Of a stretch of DNA of 64,000 nucleotides, positions 1 to 10,525 are shown in pieces. Both the position numbers and the translations under genes were made by a program. The stretch's first letter is position 1; each line of letters opens with the position of its first letter. The notes beneath the pieces were generated by a model. That model was not told the origin of the DNA. It saw only the letters and a program-made list of their open reading frames with translations, and searched no databases. The stretch is from AWTP1-13 sp963797005 (GTDB lineage: Bacteria; Pseudomonadota; Alphaproteobacteria; Rhizobiales; Hyphomicrobiaceae): NCBI GenBank assembly GCA_963797005.1, contig CAWCOF010000009.1, positions 186,001-250,000 on the forward strand, written 5' to 3'.

Positions 1-104
1 TGCCGGGCCTCGGCGGCGACCGTATTCGGGGCGAGACCAATCGGCAGGGCAAACAGGGCCAACGCCAGCCAGCGCGCGACAGACGGCATCCTGCACTTCC
101 GCAT
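1..104 (-). CDS. Second YejA-like substrate-binding protein, N-terminal fragment
   Basis: Only the first 34 codons are in the window. Reading from the ATG at 104, the peptide starts with basic residues, then a hydrophobic core ending in A-EA, which is a typical signal peptide. It starts 19 bp after the stop of another solute-binding protein on the same strand. Tandem substrate-binding proteins are common at the head of yejABEF-type oligopeptide/microcin C ABC transporter operons, so I infer a second periplasmic binding protein. A second ATG at 89 is also possible. The function rests on context alone. Confidence 0.5.
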   Translation of the reverse strand, partial: MRKCRMPSVARWLALALFALPIGLAPNTVAAEAR

Positions 105-123
105 CTTGAGCTTCGCGGGCCGC

Positions 124-1993
124 CTACCCCCGTGCATCGGCGATCCGTTTGGCCGCCCCCTCGTCGTACCACCACACCCGCAGGAAGGACGGGTTGCGCG
201 ATGGCAGCTTGGCGGGCCGTCGGAACATGTCCCACAACGCCATGCGATCGAAGGGTAGATGCCACTGCGGCACGACATAGTGGTTCCACAGCAGCACGCG
301 GTCGAGCGCCCGCGTGGCGGCAACGAGGTCGTCGCGGTGCTTGGCGAGGATGATCTTGTCGATCAGCTTGTCGACGGCCGGGTTCTTGATGCCGACGATG
401 TTGCGGCTGCCGTCCTTGTCGGCCGCAGCGGAGCCCCAGAAATCGCGCTGCTCGTTGCCGGGCGATTCCGACTGCGCGAAGCTCGCCACGATGATGTCGA
501 AGTCGAAAGTTTCCACGCGCCGGATGTATTGCGACGTGTCGACGATGCGCACGCTGGCCTTGACGCCGAGCTTCTCCAGCGCCGCCTTGTAGGGCAGCAC
601 GATGCGCTCGAAGCTCGGGCTGCACCAGCAGGAACTCGGCGCTGAGCTGCTCGCCCTTGTCGTTGACCAGCGCGCCGCCCTTGGGATGCCAGCCGGCCTC
701 GCCGAGCAGCTTGGCGGCCATGGCCATATGCTTGCGCGCGTCATTGGGCGTGCGGTTGACAGGGTTCTTCCATTCCTGGGTGAAGACCTCCGGCGGCACC
801 TCGCTCCTCACCTCGTTCAGGATCTCGAGCTCGCGACCCTGCGGCAGCCCGCTCGCCTTCAGCTCGGAGTTGTCGAAGAAGCTGCCGATGCGCGTGTACT
901 GGTCGTAGAAGAGGTTGCTTGTTGGCCCATTCGAAATCGAACGCCAGATTGAAAGCGTGGCGCACGCGCGGGTCCTGGAACTGCGGCCGGCGGGTGTTGA
1001 AGGCGAAGGCCTGCATCGGCGCGACGGTGGCAACCGGCAACTTCTCCTTCTTGACGAGACCGCGTTTGACCGCATCGAAATCGTAAGCCGTGGCCCAGAA
1101 CTTGGCGCTCGACTTCGCGCCAGTAATCGAGCTGCCCGGCCTTGAAGGCCTCGAACGCCGGCATGCGATCACGAAAGTAGGTGAGCGGATCTCGTCGAAG
1201 TTCCACTGGCCCTTGCTGACGGGCAGGTCCTTGGCCCACCAGTCCTTGACGCGCTCGTAGGTGATCGAGCGACCGGCATCGACCTCCTTGATGCGGTAGG
1301 GGCCCGAGCCGAGCGGGATATCGAGCGTCGTCTTGGAAAGGTCGCGCGGCTCGCCGTTGGCGCCGGTCCCTTGCCAATAGTGCTTGGGCAGGATCGGCAG
1401 CTCGCCGACGATCATCGGCAGCTCGCGGTTGCCCTTGACGTCGAAGGTGAAGGTGACCTGTCGGTCGCCGGTGCTTCTCCGCCTTCACCACGTTCTTGTA
1501 GTAGAAGGCGTAGTTCGGCGAGGCCTTCTTGATGGCCTCGAGCGAGAAGATCACGTCCTCGGGCGTGATCGGCTTGCCGTCGTGAAAGCGAGCGCCCTTG
1601 CGCAAGTGGAAGGTGGCCGAGGAGAAATCCGCCGGGTAGGTCACCCATTCGGCGATGAGCCCGTAGGCGGTGGACGCCTCGTCGGGGCTGTTCGTGAACA
1701 AGCTGTCGTAGATCAGCTCGAGGCCGGCGGCGGTATTGCCCTTCACCGGGAACTGGTTGAGGGTATCGAAGGTCCCCAGCGCCCACTGTCTGACGCGGCC
1801 GCCCTTCGGCGCATCCGGGTTCACCCAGTCGAAATGTTGAAAGCCCGCATCGTAGCGCCGGCTTGCCGACAAGCGACAACGCGTGGTGCTTGGTAAGATC
1901 ATCCGACGCCGACGCAGGGGATCCGCCGAAGGCAAGCAGGAAGGCAACGGCCGTGCTTGCGAAGCTACGTGTCCAGACCATGCCGCGTCGCAC
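124..1993 (-). CDS. YejA-like extracellular solute-binding protein (family 5), frame broken by several indels
   Basis: Periplasmic binding protein of the SBP_bac_5 class, closest in motifs to YejA, the microcin C/oligopeptide receptor of the YejABEF ABC importer. The first 30 residues are a signal peptide ending ASA. They are followed by the family block HFDWVNPDAPKGG, then GSGPYRIKEVD and, near the C-terminus, WNHYVVPQWH. These blocks lie in different frames: about six single-base indels near 1855, 1465, 1185, 1115, 915 and 620 break the gene. Codon use and conservation on each side are good, so I suspect sequence error rather than decay. The start at 1993 is chosen because the signal peptide begins there. 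It precedes a second binding protein by 19 bp. Confidence 0.8.
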
Positions 1994-2196
1994 CCTCCGG
2001 AATGGAATTGTCGGCGCCAGCCAAGCCCGCCACGTCTCATGCCAGCATCACAGCGCCGGTATCACGGGGCCAGTATCACGGGGCACCCGAGAGCCGCCAA
2101 GTTAATCCTCGTTCACTTGCCGCAGCGCAGCAGGAACGAGCCCCGGGCATATGAACACGGCACAGCCGGGGCGGCAAGCTTGGGCAGGCCTCAGCC

Positions 2197-2742
2197 TTAC
2201 TGAGGCAGCGGCGGCGGGCTGTCCGACAGCGTGCGCAGGTAGACGAGCAGATCGGCCAGCTCGGCATTATCCTTGATGCCGGCGAACGCCATCTTGTTGC
2301 CGGGAACGGCCGCCTTCGGATCGTGCAGGTAGGTGGCAAGCGCCTCAAAGGTCCAGTCGGCGTTGTGGGTCTTCATGGCTTCCGAATAGGGGAAGCCCGC
2401 GTGCGTGCCGGATTTGCGCCCGACCAAGCCCCACAGGTTGGGCCCGACCCGATTGGGCCCGCCTTTTTCGGGCGTGTGGCACTGCAGGCAGCGCTTGAAC
2501 GTGTCCTTGCCGTTTTCGGCGCTGGCCTTGGGCAGCATGGCCACGACCTGCTTGGCATCGAACGGCTCGGGGGCCTTTTCCGGGGCAGCCGAGTGGGAGA
2601 CCTCCGTGATCGGCAGCGCCCAGCCCGGCTTGGCTGGCTTGTGCTCCTTGTAGACGATCTCGAGCGCCGTTCTGCTGGCGACGATCAACAGCAGCGCACC
2701 CAGCACGGCACCGACGATTTTGTTGATCTCGAATGCGTCCAT
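2197..2742 (-). CDS. Membrane-anchored class I cytochrome c (CycM type)
   Basis: A 181-residue electron-transfer protein. It has an uncleaved N-terminal transmembrane anchor (about residues 8-24), then a periplasmic cytochrome c domain with the haem-binding motif CLQCH (C85, C88, H89) and the likely axial methionine M151 in GNKMAF. Proteins of this build (CycM/cytochrome c552) pass electrons between the bc1 complex and terminal oxidase. The start at 2742 places the anchor at the N-terminus; an upstream in-frame start adds 30 unsupported residues. It is divergent from kdsB, matching the cytochrome c–kdsB–pheA block common in Hyphomicrobiales. Confidence 0.88.
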   Translation of the reverse strand: MDAFEINKIVGAVLGALLLIVASRTALEIVYKEHKPAKPGWALPITEVSHSAAPEKAPEPFDAKQVVAMLPKASAENGKDTFKRCLQCHTPEKGGPNRVGPNLWGLVGRKSGTHAGFPYSEAMKTHNADWTFEALATYLHDPKAAVPGNKMAFAGIKDNAELADLLVYLRTLSDSPPPLPQ

Positions 2743-2898
2743 TGGACCGCGGTCCCCGTCCTGAGCTGGCGGCAAACTGCCCGTGCCTGCGCCGAGCGGC
2801 GGCCAATATAGGATGTCGCTTACAGCTTGCAACCGAAGTCGGCTCCGTTCTAGGAGCTAGCCCCGAGACCAATTGTCACCGCTTCCGAGCGAAGGCTC

Positions 2899-3632
2899 AT
2901 GCAGCGCACGCTCATCGTCATCCCTGCCCGCATGCACTCGACGCGGCTGCCGGGCAAGCCCCTGGCCGATATCGGCGGGGTGCCCATGATCGTGCACGTG
3001 TGGCGCCGGGCCATGGCGGCCGAGACGGGCCGCGTCGTCGTTGCCACCGATTCCGAGGACATCCTCGCCGCCATGCGACAGGCGGGCGGCGAGGCGGTCA
3101 TGACGCGGCCCGACCATGCCTCGGGCTCCGACCGCGTGTTCGAGGCCGTCAATCACGTCGACCCTGACGGCGACTTCGACGTGATCCTCAACCTGCAGGG
3201 CGACCTGCCGACCTTGGAGCCGCACCTGGCGGTCGATTGCCTGGCCCCGCTGCGGGACAAGGGACCCGACATCGCCACCATCGCCGCCGAGATCAACGAC
3301 GAGAGCGAGCGCACCAACCCCAACGTGGTGAAGGTGGTCGGCACGCCCACGGCGGTGCCCGGCAGGCTCGCGCCCTGCTGTTCACGCGAGCCACCGCGCC
3401 CTACGGCGACGGCCCGCTCTATCATCACATCGGCATCTACGCCTTCCGCCGCTCGGCGCTCGAGCGGTTCGTGTCGCTGCGGCCGTCGACCCTGGAGAAG
3501 CGCGAGAAGCTCGAGCAGCTGAGAGCCCTGGAGAACGGCATGCGCATCGACGTGACGCTCGTTGACACGGTTCCGCTCGGCGTCGATACTCCCGCCGACC
3601 TTGAGCGCGCCCGCCGCCTGCTGGCTAGCTGA
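2899..3632 (+). CDS. kdsB: 3-deoxy-manno-octulosonate cytidylyltransferase, one frameshift
   Basis: KdsB activates Kdo as CMP-Kdo for lipid A inner-core synthesis in the cytoplasm. The N-terminus shows the nucleotidyltransferase signature VIPARMHSTRLPGKPL, then ATDS, NLQGDLP and, after the break, HIGIYAFRR and GVDTPADLERAR. The reading frame shifts near 3365, where one base appears to be missing between VPG and ARALLFTRA. The total length then fits the family (about 245 residues). It is followed 25 bp later by pheA on the same strand. The break is most likely a sequence error, because both halves are fully conserved. Confidence 0.9.
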
Positions 3633-3657
3633 GGCGCCCTTCCCCACCCTGCTATCG

Positions 3658-4593
3658 ATGGCGGACCGAAAAACGCAAATCACCGGCGGCTTCGGCCAAG
3701 TCGAAGCGTGCAAAGCCGGCCGCACGCGGATCGCTGCTGCGCGTCTCCTATCAGGGCGAGCCCGGCGCCAACTCGCATCTGGCCTGCCGCGAGGTGCTGG
3801 CCGATCTCGAGCCCGTGGCCTGCCCGACCTTCGAGGACGCGCTGGTGGCCGTGAAGAGCGGGGAGGCCCGCTACGCCATGATCCCGATCGAGAACTCGGT
3901 GGCGGGCCGGGTGGCGGACATCCATCACCTGCTGCCCGAGGCCGGGCTCCACATCGTCGGCGAGCACTTCCTGCGCGTGCGGCACCAGCTGATGGCCCTG
4001 CCGGGCGCCTCGCTCGCCACCGTCAAGAAGGCGCTCTCCCACACCCAGGCGCTCGGCCAGTGCCGCAACACGCTGCGCAAGCTGGGCCTGCAAGCCGGTG
4101 CCGGAGGCCGACACGGCCGGCTCGGCGCGCATCGTCGCCGAGGCCAACGATACGGGGCTGGCCGCGATCGCCACCTCGCTCGCCGCCGAGATCTACGGCC
4201 TCAAGATCCTGATGCACGACATCGAGGACGAGAAGCACAACACCACGCGCTTCGTCATCCTCGCCAACGAGCCGGACGACGCCAAGCCCGGCGACGGCCA
4301 GATCGTCACCACCTTCATCTTCCGCGTGCAGGAACGTGCCGGCGGCGCTCTACAAGGCGATGGGCGGGTTCGCCACCAACGGCGTCAACATGACCAAGCT
4401 CGAGAGCTATCAGCTCGACGGCCGCTTCGTCGCCACCATGTTCTTCTCCGACATCGAGGGCCACCCCGACGACGCCCCGGTGGCGCGTGCGCTCGAGGAG
4501 CTGCGCTACTTCTGCACCGAGCTCAAGATCCTGGGCGCCTACAAGGCAAGCCCCTATCGCGCCGCCGCGAACAAGACGAGCGACGCGGGCTGA
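3658..4593 (+). CDS. pheA: Prephenate dehydratase, frame broken by three indels
   Basis: Converts prephenate to phenylpyruvate in phenylalanine synthesis. Motifs of the catalytic domain are visible (SYQGEPGANS, IPIENSVAGRV, SHTQALGQC, GSARIVAEANDTGLAAI). A C-terminal ACT regulatory domain follows (GVNMTKLESYQLDG), which binds phenylalanine for feedback control. The pieces lie in three frames with breaks near 3670 (an A-run), 4100 and 4335. From the ATG at 3658 the restored N-terminus would be a short lysine-rich extension. Standalone dehydratases without chorismate mutase are usual in alphaproteobacteria. It probably shares a transcript with kdsB. Confidence 0.88.
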
Positions 4594-4602
4594 CGCTCCG
4601 AC

Positions 4603-5673
4603 TCAGCCGATCATCCGCACTTCGCCAGGTCTCAGCGCCGGGAAGCGGACCTCCGGGATGCCACGCTCTGCGCGCGCCGCGGCCAGCGCTTCGGCGGGGC
4701 GTTCCACCCCTTCGTTGGTGAGATGGAACGTGCCCCAGTGGTGACCCAGGGCCCGCTCGGCGCCGAGCAGGTCCAGGGCCGCGACGGCGTCCTGCGGGTT
4801 CATGTGGATGTTGCGCATGAACCAGCGCGGCTCGTAGGCGCCGATCGGCAGCAGCGCGAGGTCCAATCGCGGGTGGCGCTGGCGCACGCCGCGGAAGGTC
4901 GCCCCGTCGCCGAACCCGCTGTCGCCCACGCAGAGCACCTTCAGGCCGCCCGCCTCGACGACGAAGCTCGCCCACAGCGCATGCATGCGGTCGCCGGTGC
5001 CGCGCGCCGACCAGTGCAGGGTAGGCTCCACATGCACCCGGACCCCATCGCCGAGGTCGACCGTCTCGTGCCAGTCGACGGCGCGGGCCGTGAGCCCGGA
5101 CACCTGGCCTTGCAGGATCGTGTCGTTGCCGAGCGGGGTGACGATCAGGGGGCGGGAGCGCCGCCACAGCTGCCCGATGGTCTCGACGTCCATGTGGTCG
5201 TAGTGGTTGTGCGTGACGAGCACCGCATCGATGGGCGGAAGATCCTCCAACGCGACACCCGGTGGATTCACGCGCTTGGGACCGAGGAAGGAAAACGGGC
5301 TCGCGCGCTCGGCCCACACCGGATCGACCAGCAGGTTCTTGCCCCGCGTCTGGATGAGAAAAGTCGCATGCCCGACATAGGCGATCCGCAGCCCTTCCCG
5401 GTCATGGCGAGGCGGCGGGCGGTCATGGAACGGACTTGGATAGCTGACTGGCCACGGCTCGCCACGGTCGCGGAGCTGCCACTTGATGAAGTCGCGTGCC
5501 CCGCGCGGCTTCACGCCGCTTGGGTTGAAAAAACGCACGCCGTTGAAATGATCCGAGACCGGCCCGGAGTAATAGGCGTTGGCGCGGCTGCCTGAGAGCA
5601 GCGCCCAGCCGCCTAGGCCTCCGGCCGACACGGCGCCCAGCATCTGCAGAAGCCGACGGCGGCTTGCTCGCAT
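4603..5673 (-). CDS. MBL-fold metal-dependent hydrolase (NAPE-PLD/UlaG-like), Tat-exported
   Basis: A metallo-beta-lactamase-fold hydrolase of the branch that includes N-acyl-phosphatidylethanolamine phospholipase D and UlaG. The zinc-binding signature is visible as THNHYDHMD, with later metal ligands in GDSGFGDG and HHWGTFHLTNE. The N-terminus from the ATG at 5673 holds a twin-arginine-like signal (RRRLLQ followed by a hydrophobic stretch ending ANA), suggesting periplasmic export of a folded metalloenzyme. A GGACAGAGG ribosome site supports this start over the in-frame ATGs at 5706 and 5751. The substrate cannot be read from the sequence. It is convergent with pheA. Confidence 0.85.
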   Translation of the reverse strand: MRASRRRLLQMLGAVSAGGLGGWALLSGSRANAYYSGPVSDHFNGVRFFNPSGVKPRGARDFIKWQLRDRGEPWPVSYPSPFHDRPPPRHDREGLRIAYVGHATFLIQTRGKNLLVDPVWAERASPFSFLGPKRVNPPGVALEDLPPIDAVLVTHNHYDHMDVETIGQLWRRSRPLIVTPLGNDTILQGQVSGLTARAVDWHETVDLGDGVRVHVEPTLHWSARGTGDRMHALWASFVVEAGGLKVLCVGDSGFGDGATFRGVRQRHPRLDLALLPIGAYEPRWFMRNIHMNPQDAVAALDLLGAERALGHHWGTFHLTNEGVERPAEALAAARAERGIPEVRFPALRPGEVRMIG

Positions 5674-5853
5674 TGGCCTCTGTCCCCAGCCTCGACTTCG
5701 CTTCATGGCTCGCGGCGAGCCACCGATACTCAGTGAAAGTCCTATACACAACTGGCGGCGTCGGATCTTTTCTGGAGTGATTGTGTTTGGTTAATGGCTG
5801 CTCCACAATGAGACGAGAAGTGGTAGCCGCACAAAGCACCAAGGGCATTGGCC

Positions 5854-6675
5854 ATGAGCCTCCAGCCAGCGACTGCGCCCGCGTCGAAGTCACCTGCCGT
5901 CGACCCCGCCCGCGAGGCCCCGCGCCCCTCGCTCATCAACGAGATCGTGGTCGACCACGGCCCGCGCGACCTGCTCGGCCGCTTCTTCCTCAGAGCCGAC
6001 ACGGTCGCGCGCGACCGCGGCATTACCCTGTCGTTCGGCACGTTCGACGACCTCGTCGAGACCAACGCGCGCAACACGGCCTCGTGGCACCCGCTGATCC
6101 CGCTGTTCGATCCCAAGAACGGCAGCCTGACCGACGACAGCGCGTTTTGCCTGGTCGGGCGCAATCCGCAAGGCGACATCGTCGCCACGCAGGCGGCCCG
6201 TCTCTACCGCTGGCCCGACACGAGCTTCTACGAGGAGGCGCGCAGCCTGCGGCTCTTCTATGCCGACCCGGCGCGCATGAAGATGCCCAAGGAGCGTTGC
6301 GAGATCTCGGCGGAGTCGACCAAGTTCGTCTCCGGCAACGTCTGCTTCTCCGGCGGCGGCTGGTATCGGCGCGACTACCGCAAGCTCAATCTCTCCGCCA
6401 TCCTGCCCCGCATCTCCCGCGCGCTCGCCTTCACGCGCTGGCGCACGGACTACACGGTCAGCGTCATCGCCGAGAAGGTGATCCAAGGCGGCATGGCGGA
6501 CCGTTCCGGCTACACCAACGTCGACTGGGACTTGCGCATGTACGATGCGCCTCCCGGCACCGTGCGCTGCGCGTTCGTGTGGATGGAGACCAACCAGCTG
6601 CTGGCCGATCTCGCCGACTTCCTAGTTGGCTTTGATGCGCAGGTTGATGTCGGGGTCGATCAGCGACGCGCCTAA
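5854..6675 (+). CDS. Uncharacterised protein, possible GNAT-fold acyltransferase
   Basis: I do not recognise a named family. The 273-residue product has an N-terminal disordered, proline-rich stretch. It then shows features reminiscent of a GNAT N-acyltransferase: a strand pair FCLVGRNPQGDIVATQAARL, a charged helix after SGGGWYRRDYRKL, and a following WRTDYTVSV segment. The ATG at 5854 is used; an upstream TTG at 5848 is in frame. Its last 54 bp overlap the 3' end of the convergent gene at 6622, which is unusual. An indel may have removed the true stop. The function is inferred weakly. Confidence 0.65.
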   Translation: MSLQPATAPASKSPAVDPAREAPRPSLINEIVVDHGPRDLLGRFFLRADTVARDRGITLSFGTFDDLVETNARNTASWHPLIPLFDPKNGSLTDDSAFCLVGRNPQGDIVATQAARLYRWPDTSFYEEARSLRLFYADPARMKMPKERCEISAESTKFVSGNVCFSGGGWYRRDYRKLNLSAILPRISRALAFTRWRTDYTVSVIAEKVIQGGMADRSGYTNVDWDLRMYDAPPGTVRCAFVWMETNQLLADLADFLVGFDAQVDVGVDQRRA

Positions 6676-7476
6676 CAGGCACTCCGTACCCGACGATGCC
6701 TTGATCGGCACGATCAGCCGCGTATAGCGTATGCGCGACCGGCCGACGCGCGGCGTCGAGACGATCGCGTCGACATCCTCCAGCCGCGGCCCGCCATCGC
6801 TGGTCGTGTCGCGATAGGCCTGCGCCACCCAGCGACCGTAGTAGTAGTCCGGCTGGTCCTCGACCCTCAGTCCGGTAGCGCGGGCACGCCAACCGTCGTC
6901 ATAGGACAGAAATCCCGGCCCGACCGCGCGCAGGAACACGTCGGAGTTCGTCTCTCCGGTCTGCACGACGACGTAGCGCCCGGCCATGCCCTGTTCCAGG
7001 AGACGCGCGATGCGCTCGTACTCGAGCGGCTCGCCTTCCTCTTTCCAGAGCTTGAACAGCGTCGCCAAGGGATTGGTCGCCGCGATGCCGTCGACCTTCT
7101 TGATCTGGCTGACGAAGTCGCCGAGGCGGTCGGCGTGGCTGACCGGCACGAGGTGCACCAGGCGCCGCAGCACGTTGACGTCGGTGCCGACGAATTCATG
7201 CGTCCAGTCGCGATCGAGGCGGGAGAGGACGATGCGCTCGGGCCTGCGGTCCATCAGGTAGTAGCAGAGCGCGCTGAAGGCGATCGGAGAAACGGCTGCC
7301 GGGCGCAGGCGGACACGCACCGAGCCATTGTTCTCGCTGACCGAGACGTAGCCGAGGTTCCTGATGGCATAGTTGGCCAGTTCGGTGCCGCTGATCGATG
7401 CGCACAGCTCGCTCGCCAATTGGCGAGACGCCGCGTCCCACATCTCTCCCCGGTCATCGAACAGGAACGTTTTCAT
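6622..7476 (-). CDS. Hypothetical protein with possible C-terminal PAS-like domain
   Basis: A 284-residue protein with no enzyme motif I recognise. The C-terminal part (PGFLSYDDGWRARATGLRVEDQPD onward, ending in LLGASLIDPDINLR) resembles a PAS-type sensory fold of the kind found as standalone proteins in alphaproteobacteria. The N-terminal half has a hydrophobic-alternating pattern and no signal peptide. The start at 7476 (MKTFLFDDRG) is preferred; a longer in-frame extension upstream lacks coding character. It is convergent with, and overlaps, the gene at 5854. A role in signalling is only a suggestion. Confidence 0.6.
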   Translation of the reverse strand: MKTFLFDDRGEMWDAASRQLASELCASISGTELANYAIRNLGYVSVSENNGSVRVRLRPAAVSPIAFSALCYYLMDRRPERIVLSRLDRDWTHEFVGTDVNVLRRLVHLVPVSHADRLGDFVSQIKKVDGIAATNPLATLFKLWKEEGEPLEYERIARLLEQGMAGRYVVVQTGETNSDVFLRAVGPGFLSYDDGWRARATGLRVEDQPDYYYGRWVAQAYRDTTSDGGPRLEDVDAIVSTPRVGRSRIRYTRLIVPIKASSGTECLLGASLIDPDINLRIKAN

Positions 7477-7708
7477 GTTCACCGCATAGATGCCGAGCGC
7501 TGCCGCTCGACCTCGCGGCGTGCGCTCGGGCGGGCGTCCTCGATCGAACCCCGTCGATGCGGAACGCCCAATCACCCGTCGGCGCCCAAAGTATTGCGAA
7601 TGTGTTAATTGTTCGTGCGCCGACGCGTGCCAATTGCACCCGATCCGGCAACCACGGCGTAGCACAGGCCGCATGCGACGCATTTCCGCGCCGCTCGGTA
7701 GCGCCCAC

Positions 7709-7741
7709 AAAAAGAGCCACCCGCGAGGGTTCGCGGGTGGC
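7709..7741 (-). terminator. Rho-independent terminator of groESL
   Basis: A perfect 11-bp stem (GCCACCCGCGA pairing with TCGCGGGTGGC, loop GGGT on the plus strand) is followed on the minus strand by a run of five T. It sits 34 bp after the groEL stop codon. Confidence 0.9.
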
Positions 7742-7774
7742 CCGATCGTTGAGGAACGTCCCGGCGCGGGACGG

Positions 7775-9409
<1,635 letters not shown>

Positions 9410-9514
9410 TTGAGTGGACTCTCCTGCAAAACCTGGAATTTGGCCTCTGTGACGGCGGATTGAATTCGGGGAACCGGAAGCGAAGGCCCGCCTGCCCTCA
9501 CCTTGCGAAGGGCG

Positions 9515-9805
9515 TTACCGGTCGAGCACCCCCATGATGTCGCTCTCCTTCATGATCAGGATCTCCTGACCGTCGATCTTGACCTCGGTGCCGGACCATT
9601 TGCCGAAGAGGACCTTGTCCTTCGGCTTGACCTCGAGCGGGACGATCTTGCCGCTCTCGTCGCGGGCGCCCGGGCCGACGGCGATGATCTCGCCCTGCTG
9701 GGGCTTCTCCGCTGCGGTGTCGGGGATGATGATCCCCCCCGCCGACTTGGTCTCGCTGTCGACGCGACGCACGGCCACGCGATCATGCAGAGGACGGAAT
9801 TTCAT
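9515..9805 (-). CDS. groES: Co-chaperonin GroES
   Basis: The 10-kDa lid of the GroEL chamber, 96 residues. MKFRPLHDRV at the start, the mobile-loop region KSAGGIIIPD and the C-terminal IMGVLDR are diagnostic. The ATG at 9805 has a GGAGAG ribosome site; an in-frame TTG two codons upstream is less likely. It is first gene of groESL, with a CIRCE operator about 75 nt upstream. Confidence 0.98.
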   Translation of the reverse strand: MKFRPLHDRVAVRRVDSETKSAGGIIIPDTAAEKPQQGEIIAVGPGARDESGKIVPLEVKPKDKVLFGKWSGTEVKIDGQEILIMKESDIMGVLDR

Positions 9806-9878
9806 GGGCAAAAACTCTCCTGAATTCAGGGGCTTAGAGCTCCATAGCCCCGACGAGGTTGCTGAGACAGGGTCGCTG

Positions 9879-9905
9879 TTAGCACTTGATCTGAGAGAGT
9901 GCCAG
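9879..9905. promoter_or_regulatory. CIRCE operator (HrcA-binding inverted repeat) of groESL
   Basis: Sequence TTAGCACTT, 9-nt spacer, GAGTGCCAG. The CIRCE consensus is TTAGCACTC-N9-GAGTGCTAA. The left half matches 8 of 9 and the right half 6 of 9, with the exact 9-nt spacer. It lies upstream of groES, and the cognate repressor gene hrcA is in the same window. Confidence 0.88.
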
Positions 9906-9984
9906 CGACTGCGGTGAGATAGCTACGCACAGCGCTTATGTCAAGCACACTCGGGCACATCGACCGGCCCTGCGGTCCAGAAGC

Positions 9985-10251
9985 TCATTGGGAGAGAAGG
10001 CGCTCGTACTCATCGTGCGAGCCGATCCAGAACCACGTGATCGTATCGCCCTTCAGGAGGCCCAAAGCGCGATGCTCGGTACCAATACGGACCGAATACA
10101 GCTGGTCCTCGTTGCTCACTCGCTTGAACCGCAGACCGGGATGGCGGGGATCAGTTCGAAATTGCTCGTAGGCTTTGTGCGCCCGCACTTGGGTCGGGCT
10201 GGGTAAGCGCTGCAACTGGCTCCAGAAGCGCTTGGTCGTCCGCGATTTCAA
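9985..10251 (-). CDS. ParE/RelE-like toxin of a type II toxin-antitoxin pair
   Basis: An 88-residue basic protein with the RelE/ParE-fold pattern: an N-terminal helix pair (SPTQVRAHKAYEQFRTDP), then LRFKRVSNEDQLYSVRIGTEHRAL and a terminal strand TWFWIGSHDEYERLL. Such toxins act on mRNA or gyrase; which target applies here cannot be seen. Its ATG overlaps the antitoxin stop codon (ATGA), a translational-coupling arrangement typical of these operons with the antitoxin first. Confidence 0.8.
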   Translation of the reverse strand: MKSRTTKRFWSQLQRLPSPTQVRAHKAYEQFRTDPRHPGLRFKRVSNEDQLYSVRIGTEHRALGLLKGDTITWFWIGSHDEYERLLSQ

Positions 10252-10481
10252 GGCCGCCGCCCGTCGGCCGGGTCAAAATCGAGCACGTCTCCACGCTCGA
10301 TTTCAGCCTCCGCTTCGGCCGCTAGGCGCTTCAACGCATTCTTGGATCTGGGGTCCGCGAACAGCTTGTCCCACCTGGCGTCGGCCTCGATCCGTTCGAG
10401 CATCTCGCGCGCAATCGCGTCCTGCTCCCCCTCGGGTAGCTCCCTTATTGCAGCGATAGCCTTGTCGAGTAGAGCGCTCAT
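10248..10481 (-). CDS. Antitoxin partner of the ParE/RelE-like toxin
   Basis: A 77-residue acidic, helix-rich protein (MSALLDKAIAAIRELPEGEQ...). It ends exactly at the overlapping start of the toxin. The pattern of an N-terminal helix with 'ELPEGEQDAIAREMLERIE' and a disordered acidic C-terminus fits small antitoxins that neutralise RelE/ParE toxins. The start at 10481 is the first ATG. The reading frame stays open far upstream, but that part is the shadow of the mutase gene. No separate operator was identified. Confidence 0.78.
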   Translation of the reverse strand: MSALLDKAIAAIRELPEGEQDAIAREMLERIEADARWDKLFADPRSKNALKRLAAEAEAEIERGDVLDFDPADGRRP

Positions 10482-10525
10482 ACCAACAACATAGGCAATA
10501 CCAAGTCCGATATCCAGTCGCGGCA

